In this document: in pieces, positions 61,901-64,000 of the stretch
Position numbering within the stretch: position 1 is the stretch's first letter
Layout: the number at the start of each line of letters is the position of its first letter
Source: CAYNFP01 sp964396655
GTDB taxonomy: Bacteria > Bacillota_I > Bacilli_A > RF39 > UBA660
Assembly (NCBI GenBank): GCA_964396655.1
Contig: CAYNFP010000003.1
Span: 1 to 64,000 of the forward strand
DNA: 64,000 bases
Reading direction: 5' to 3'
The notes under the pieces: model-generated
Database searches by the model: none
The model's input: only the letters and a program-made list of their open reading frames with translations
What the model was told of the DNA's origin: nothing
Translations under genes and position numbers: made by a program

Positions 61901-63411
61901 TCACATACTCCAAGATTGTATTTTGAATAGCATCTATCTAAAAAACTCATATCAAATTTTGCATTATGAGCAACCATTGGTAAATCTCCAACCCACTCAA
62001 TAAATCTTTTTATTGCATTTTCTTCGTTATCTTTGTCTTTTAACATTTCATTTGTTATAGAAGTTATTTCAGTAATTGTAGGATTCAATTCAACTCCAGG
62101 ATTAATTAGTTCATCATATCTTTCAATTATTTCACCATTACAAAGTTTAACTGCTCCTATTTCAATAATTGAATCTCCACCACCAGCATTAAAACCTGTG
62201 GTTTCAAAGTCAAAAACAACATAAGTTGATTCTAATAACGGTAAATCTTTTGGTCTTAAAACTATTGTAATAGCATCTTCTATCATAGTGAGTTCTGCAC
62301 CATATAAAACCTTAAAAGGAGATTCTCCTTCTTTAAGATTTTTATTAATCCCCTTAACAGTTTTATAAACTTCGGGATATGCCTGAATAGCATTATGATC
62401 TGTAATAGCTATAGCTTTATGTCCCCATTTGTAAGCTTGTTCTATTAATTTCTTTGGTTCAACGCATCCATCCATTTGACTCATAAAAGTATGAGTATGA
62501 AGTTCTACTCTTTTTTTAGGATAATTATCAACTCTTTTTATAACATCAACATCTAAAGTTTCTATACTTCTTATATTAAACATTAAATCTTTTGTATAAT
62601 TGTCATTCGCAACATAACCACTAAACTTATACCAGGAACCTTCTTTTATATTTTCTTCAATAACTTTTACATCTAATTTATTCTTCAAAAATATCTTTGC
62701 ATATATACTATCAGTATTATCACTTATTTTCATAGTAACCAAAGTAAATTTATTTTGAATATCTCTTATTTCAATACCAAAAACATAAGCTTCAAATATA
62801 ACATTTTCTTCTTCACTTAATATATTATTTATTTTTTTAGTTTCACCTTTTATAAGAGAACCAAAAACAACTTTTGACTTAACAGGAACTTCTTCTTTTT
62901 TTACTTCTGGTTCAATCATTTTTTTAAAATTATTTCTTGCTTCTTCATTTATGTTTGTTTTAAGTTCTATATTTTCAAATCCCATATTATCTAAAAACTT
63001 AATTATATTTTTCTTTAAACTTAATATTTTCTTCTCTTCTGCTTTATTTAAAACATCTATATTTATAATATTTCCTTCAATGACAACATTATTTTCTTTA
63101 ATACTTTCTAACATTGGACAAGCATTAACTAATATTTCAAAATAATATCTATAATAATCAATTAAATATCCATTATCATTTTCGAATTTTAAAACAAAAT
63201 GTACTTTATCTACATCTTTAATATTTTTGCTTTTTTCATACATTTCTCTAAATATTGAAACAGGTATTAAATTAACTAAATTTATATATATAATCCATTC
63301 TTTTTTAGCATTATCAACTACCACTTTTTTAACTTTGGCATCAGTAAAAAATGGATATTTATCCTCTTCAAAATTAATAACACTAAAAAATCTTAACAAC
63401 TTGTCATCCAT
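58942..63411 (-). CDS. polC: DNA polymerase III alpha subunit, Gram-positive PolC type
   Basis: This 1489-aa replicative polymerase has an N-terminal region and OB fold, a PHP domain (VELHTHTFMSQMDG, AITDHNAIQAY) interrupted by a DnaQ-like 3'-5' exonuclease (YVVFDFETTGFN, HNAKFDMSFLDRC), then a polymerase core with GSRGSVGSSFVATLMGI and the PDIDLNFS segment, a C4 zinc motif (CLKCKH and CPKCGEKM) and a C-terminal helix-hairpin-helix. The exonuclease insertion is diagnostic of PolC. It has its own promoter at 63435-63463 and a GAGGTAG ribosome site. Confidence 0.97.
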   Translation of the reverse strand: MDDKLLRFFSVINFEEDKYPFFTDAKVKKVVVDNAKKEWIIYINLVNLIPVSIFREMYEKSKNIKDVDKVHFVLKFENDNGYLIDYYRYYFEILVNACPMLESIKENNVVIEGNIINIDVLNKAEEKKILSLKKNIIKFLDNMGFENIELKTNINEEARNNFKKMIEPEVKKEEVPVKSKVVFGSLIKGETKKINNILSEEENVIFEAYVFGIEIRDIQNKFTLVTMKISDNTDSIYAKIFLKNKLDVKVIEENIKEGSWYKFSGYVANDNYTKDLMFNIRSIETLDVDVIKRVDNYPKKRVELHTHTFMSQMDGCVEPKKLIEQAYKWGHKAIAITDHNAIQAYPEVYKTVKGINKNLKEGESPFKVLYGAELTMIEDAITIVLRPKDLPLLESTYVVFDFETTGFNAGGGDSIIEIGAVKLCNGEIIERYDELINPGVELNPTITEITSITNEMLKDKDNEENAIKRFIEWVGDLPMVAHNAKFDMSFLDRCYSKYNLGVCENPVLDTLELSRTLDSSFGRHNLTALAKRYGIEWDEESHHRGDYDAEGTALILNKMLHKLFNQNYKSLIELNNLVPKDEIHKYGRSYHINVLVQNKVGLKNLFKIISFANTKYLYKTPRILRSEISKYREGLLIGSGCYEGEIFIEARSKGEEELTNLVNFYDYVEIQPVSCYSHLVDSGEFANQLELIQNLKKIIKITKESGKIIVASGDVHHLNEEDKITREIIVNQKVPGGGRHPLSKYNVSIPSLHFRTTEEMMNEFEFLTESEKEEIVITNTNKIADMCENVEVIIETGGVPFSPKIKDSEHIVTELVYTKAEEMYGSPLPDNIEERIARELYGDTLVSFLKENEKKYLKIIHETILEGPDAIKKLVKDKVLKDSGLEGADLEKAVKKNLGGIIGGGFDVIYLVAQKLVKHSNDDGYLVGSRGSVGSSFVATLMGITEVNPLPAHYRCLKCKHSIFENDNGEPLGKEYSSGYDLPDKICPKCGEKMYKDGQDMPFATFLGFNADKVPDIDLNFSDLNQAAAHEYTKELFGEDNVYRAGTIGTVADKTAFGFVKGYLEEKGIFKRKAEIERLAIGCTGIKRTTGQHPGGIVVIPEYMEVFDFTPYQYPADDPDKSWKTTHFDYHAIEEDVLKLDILGHSDPTQLRMLQDLSGLDVTKVPLDDKETMSIFLSPKALGVTKEQILCDTGTLGIPEFGTQFTIGLVMDTKPTTFGELIKISGLSHGTDVWLGNAQELIKNNIVPFKEVIGCRDDIMVYLSYKGLKPLDAFNIMETVRKKGKYLSPEQKELMKKFDVPDWYIDSCDKIKYMFPKAHAAAYVMSAFRIAWFKVHKPVLYYATYFSARITDYDIDAMIGGYGKIKEKMAEINNKGSDVTNKEVAVLETLKIALEASARGINFLPIDLNICEAVNFVVKDEKNIYPSFSTIDGLGDIAARTIVEERNKKPFVSVEDLQNRGKVSSTIIEKMRVMGILKDLPESSQLSLF

Positions 63412-63434
63412 TTGTTTACTACCTCACTATAATA

Positions 63435-63463
63435 ATTATAAACATGATTAAAAATAAGGACAA
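63435..63463 (-). promoter_or_regulatory. Promoter of polC
   Basis: Minus strand TTGTCC (63463-63458), 17-base spacer, TATAAT (63440-63435), about 24 bases before the ATG. Confidence 0.7.
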
Positions 63464-63539
63464 TTTACATTTTATTTACCAACCTTCATTTTACACCGAT
63501 ATTTAAGGAAACTTTACAATAATATTTATTTATAATAAT

Positions 63540-63573
63540 TAAAAAGATAAATATTTATTTAATATATTTATCT
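63540..63573 (-). terminator. Terminator of the hydrogenase gene
   Basis: 10-bp arms AGATAAATAT/ATATTTATCT with a 9-base loop and five T on the minus strand; the stop codon lies in the loop. Confidence 0.7.
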
Positions 63574-64000
63574 CTTCTTTTATATGAAGTATGTAATATT
63601 TCTTCAGCTTTTCCTTCACAAGGTTTACCAAAATAATTATTATATATTTCTATTATATCTGGATTTTCATGAGCTTTTCTAATAGTTAAATTTTTATCCT
63701 CTTCTAATATTGCTTTCATTCTTTTCTTTTTTACGTATTCCCAATCATACTTATCAAAATCAATTATTGGTTGTCCTCCTCCATTTATACATCCTCCAGG
63801 ACAAGTCATAAATTCTACAAAGTGATAATTAACTTCTTTATTTCTGATTTTTTCTATAACGTTTTTAGCGTTCTTAATTCCACTAACTACCGCAACTCTT
63901 ATTACTTCTCCACTAACTTCATAAGTTGCTTCTTTTACTCCACTAAGACCTCTAACTTTTACAAATTCTATATTATCTAATGGTTTATTAGTAACTGTTT
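63555..64000 (-). CDS. [FeFe] hydrogenase catalytic subunit, C-terminal 148 residues (5' end beyond window)
   Basis: The open frame continues past position 64000. The visible part includes the H-cluster motif FVEFMTCPGGCINGGGQP and the C-terminal iron-hydrogenase small-subunit-like domain (DWEYVKKKRMKAILEEDKN, ENPDIIEIYNNYFGKP). The Cys in the CPGGC motif would bridge the [4Fe4S] and di-iron parts of the H cluster. The enzyme makes or consumes H2 with ferredoxin and/or NADH and indicates anaerobic fermentation. Which complex it belongs to cannot be judged from this end. Confidence 0.92.
   Translation of the reverse strand, partial: TVTNKPLDNIEFVKVRGLSGVKEATYEVSGEVIRVAVVSGIKNAKNVIEKIRNKEVNYHFVEFMTCPGGCINGGGQPIIDFDKYDWEYVKKKRMKAILEEDKNLTIRKAHENPDIIEIYNNYFGKPCEGKAEEILHTSYKRRDKYIK

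Noticed and set aside
63555..63809. An 84-aa stand-alone ORF at the right edge.
   Set aside because: The frame is open upstream to position 64000 and continues hydrogenase sequence; the ATG at 63809 is internal.
1..64000. CRISPR arrays, insertion sequences and prophage genes.
   Set aside because: No regularly spaced direct repeats, transposases or phage structural genes were found in the window.
1..64000. Mycoplasma-type genetic code (TGA as Trp).
   Set aside because: Tryptophan is encoded by TGG throughout and TGA ends real genes such as yidD and comN, so the standard code applies.

Overview
The window is a gene-dense, very AT-rich chromosomal segment of an anaerobic, low-GC Bacillota. Support for this: Gram-positive PolC, fused SecDF, XerD-DeoB, RNase HIII, ComN, TIGR04086 and DUF421 families, the standard genetic code (TGA is a stop, for example in yidD and comN, and Trp is TGG), and the C-terminus of an [FeFe] hydrogenase at the right edge. 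Gene content (type IV prepilins, TasA-like and InlB-repeat surface proteins, short SMC) resembles the small-genome, mostly uncultured gut lineages on the Bacilli side. That placement is an inference, not proven by the sequence.

Layout. 1-3 kb: a truncated tRNA-Ser, a prepilin and a glycine-rich surface protein. 3-10 kb: nusB-xseA-xseB, a SpoIVB-type S55 protease, glyA-folD-DUF1653, a SpoIIM family protein and mnmA, a thinned version of the Bacillus nusB-to-spoIVB neighbourhood. 10-15 kb: a small ORF, an HTH regulator with a palindrome inside its own promoter, a ZIP transporter, a 42-aa Arg/Ser-rich peptide, and deoB-xerD. 15-21 kb: rarA, tcdA, a 6S-like RNA, asnS and hisS, mirroring the Bacillus hisS-aspS-6S-yrvM-rarA order. 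21-30 kb: a SpoVB-type flippase, DUF421, TIGR04086, GDPD, then tgt and queA with three extra genes between them: a GS-like amidoligase, an N-formylglutamate-amidohydrolase-like/amidoligase-like fusion, and a RimK-type ATP-grasp ligase. 30-38 kb: trxA-cvpA, rnhC, a DinJ-YafQ toxin-antitoxin pair with a palindromic promoter-operator, mutS, and a cysteine-repeat surface protein. 38-46 kb: dtd-rel-secDF-comN-proS, a second prepilin, and a PilB/GspE ATPase. 46-64 kb: an orphan ORF and a decayed gene, tig, ftsW, a YjcZ-like tiny membrane protein, def, smc-rnc, yidD with a ZnuA-like lipoprotein, ruvA-tdk-ruvB, polC, and partial hydA.

How the genes work together: most are housekeeping genes for replication, repair and recombination (PolC, MutS, RarA, RuvAB, XerD, SMC, XseAB, RNase III and HIII), aminoacyl-tRNA synthesis and tRNA modification (HisRS, AsnRS, ProRS, Dtd, MnmA, TcdA, QueA, Tgt), one-carbon metabolism (GlyA, FolD), and secretion or surface assembly (SecDF, YidD, prepilins, PilB-type ATPase).

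The strongest candidate for an undescribed system is the three-gene ligase/hydrolase cassette nested in the queA-tgt operon. It contains an intact amidoligase and a homologous second copy whose catalytic-type acidic residues and histidine are replaced. Other notable points are a Rel protein whose ppGpp-hydrolase active site is degraded while its synthetase looks intact, sporulation-family proteins (one with an intact S55 catalytic triad) without any sporulation regulator in view, and a protamine-like micro-protein.
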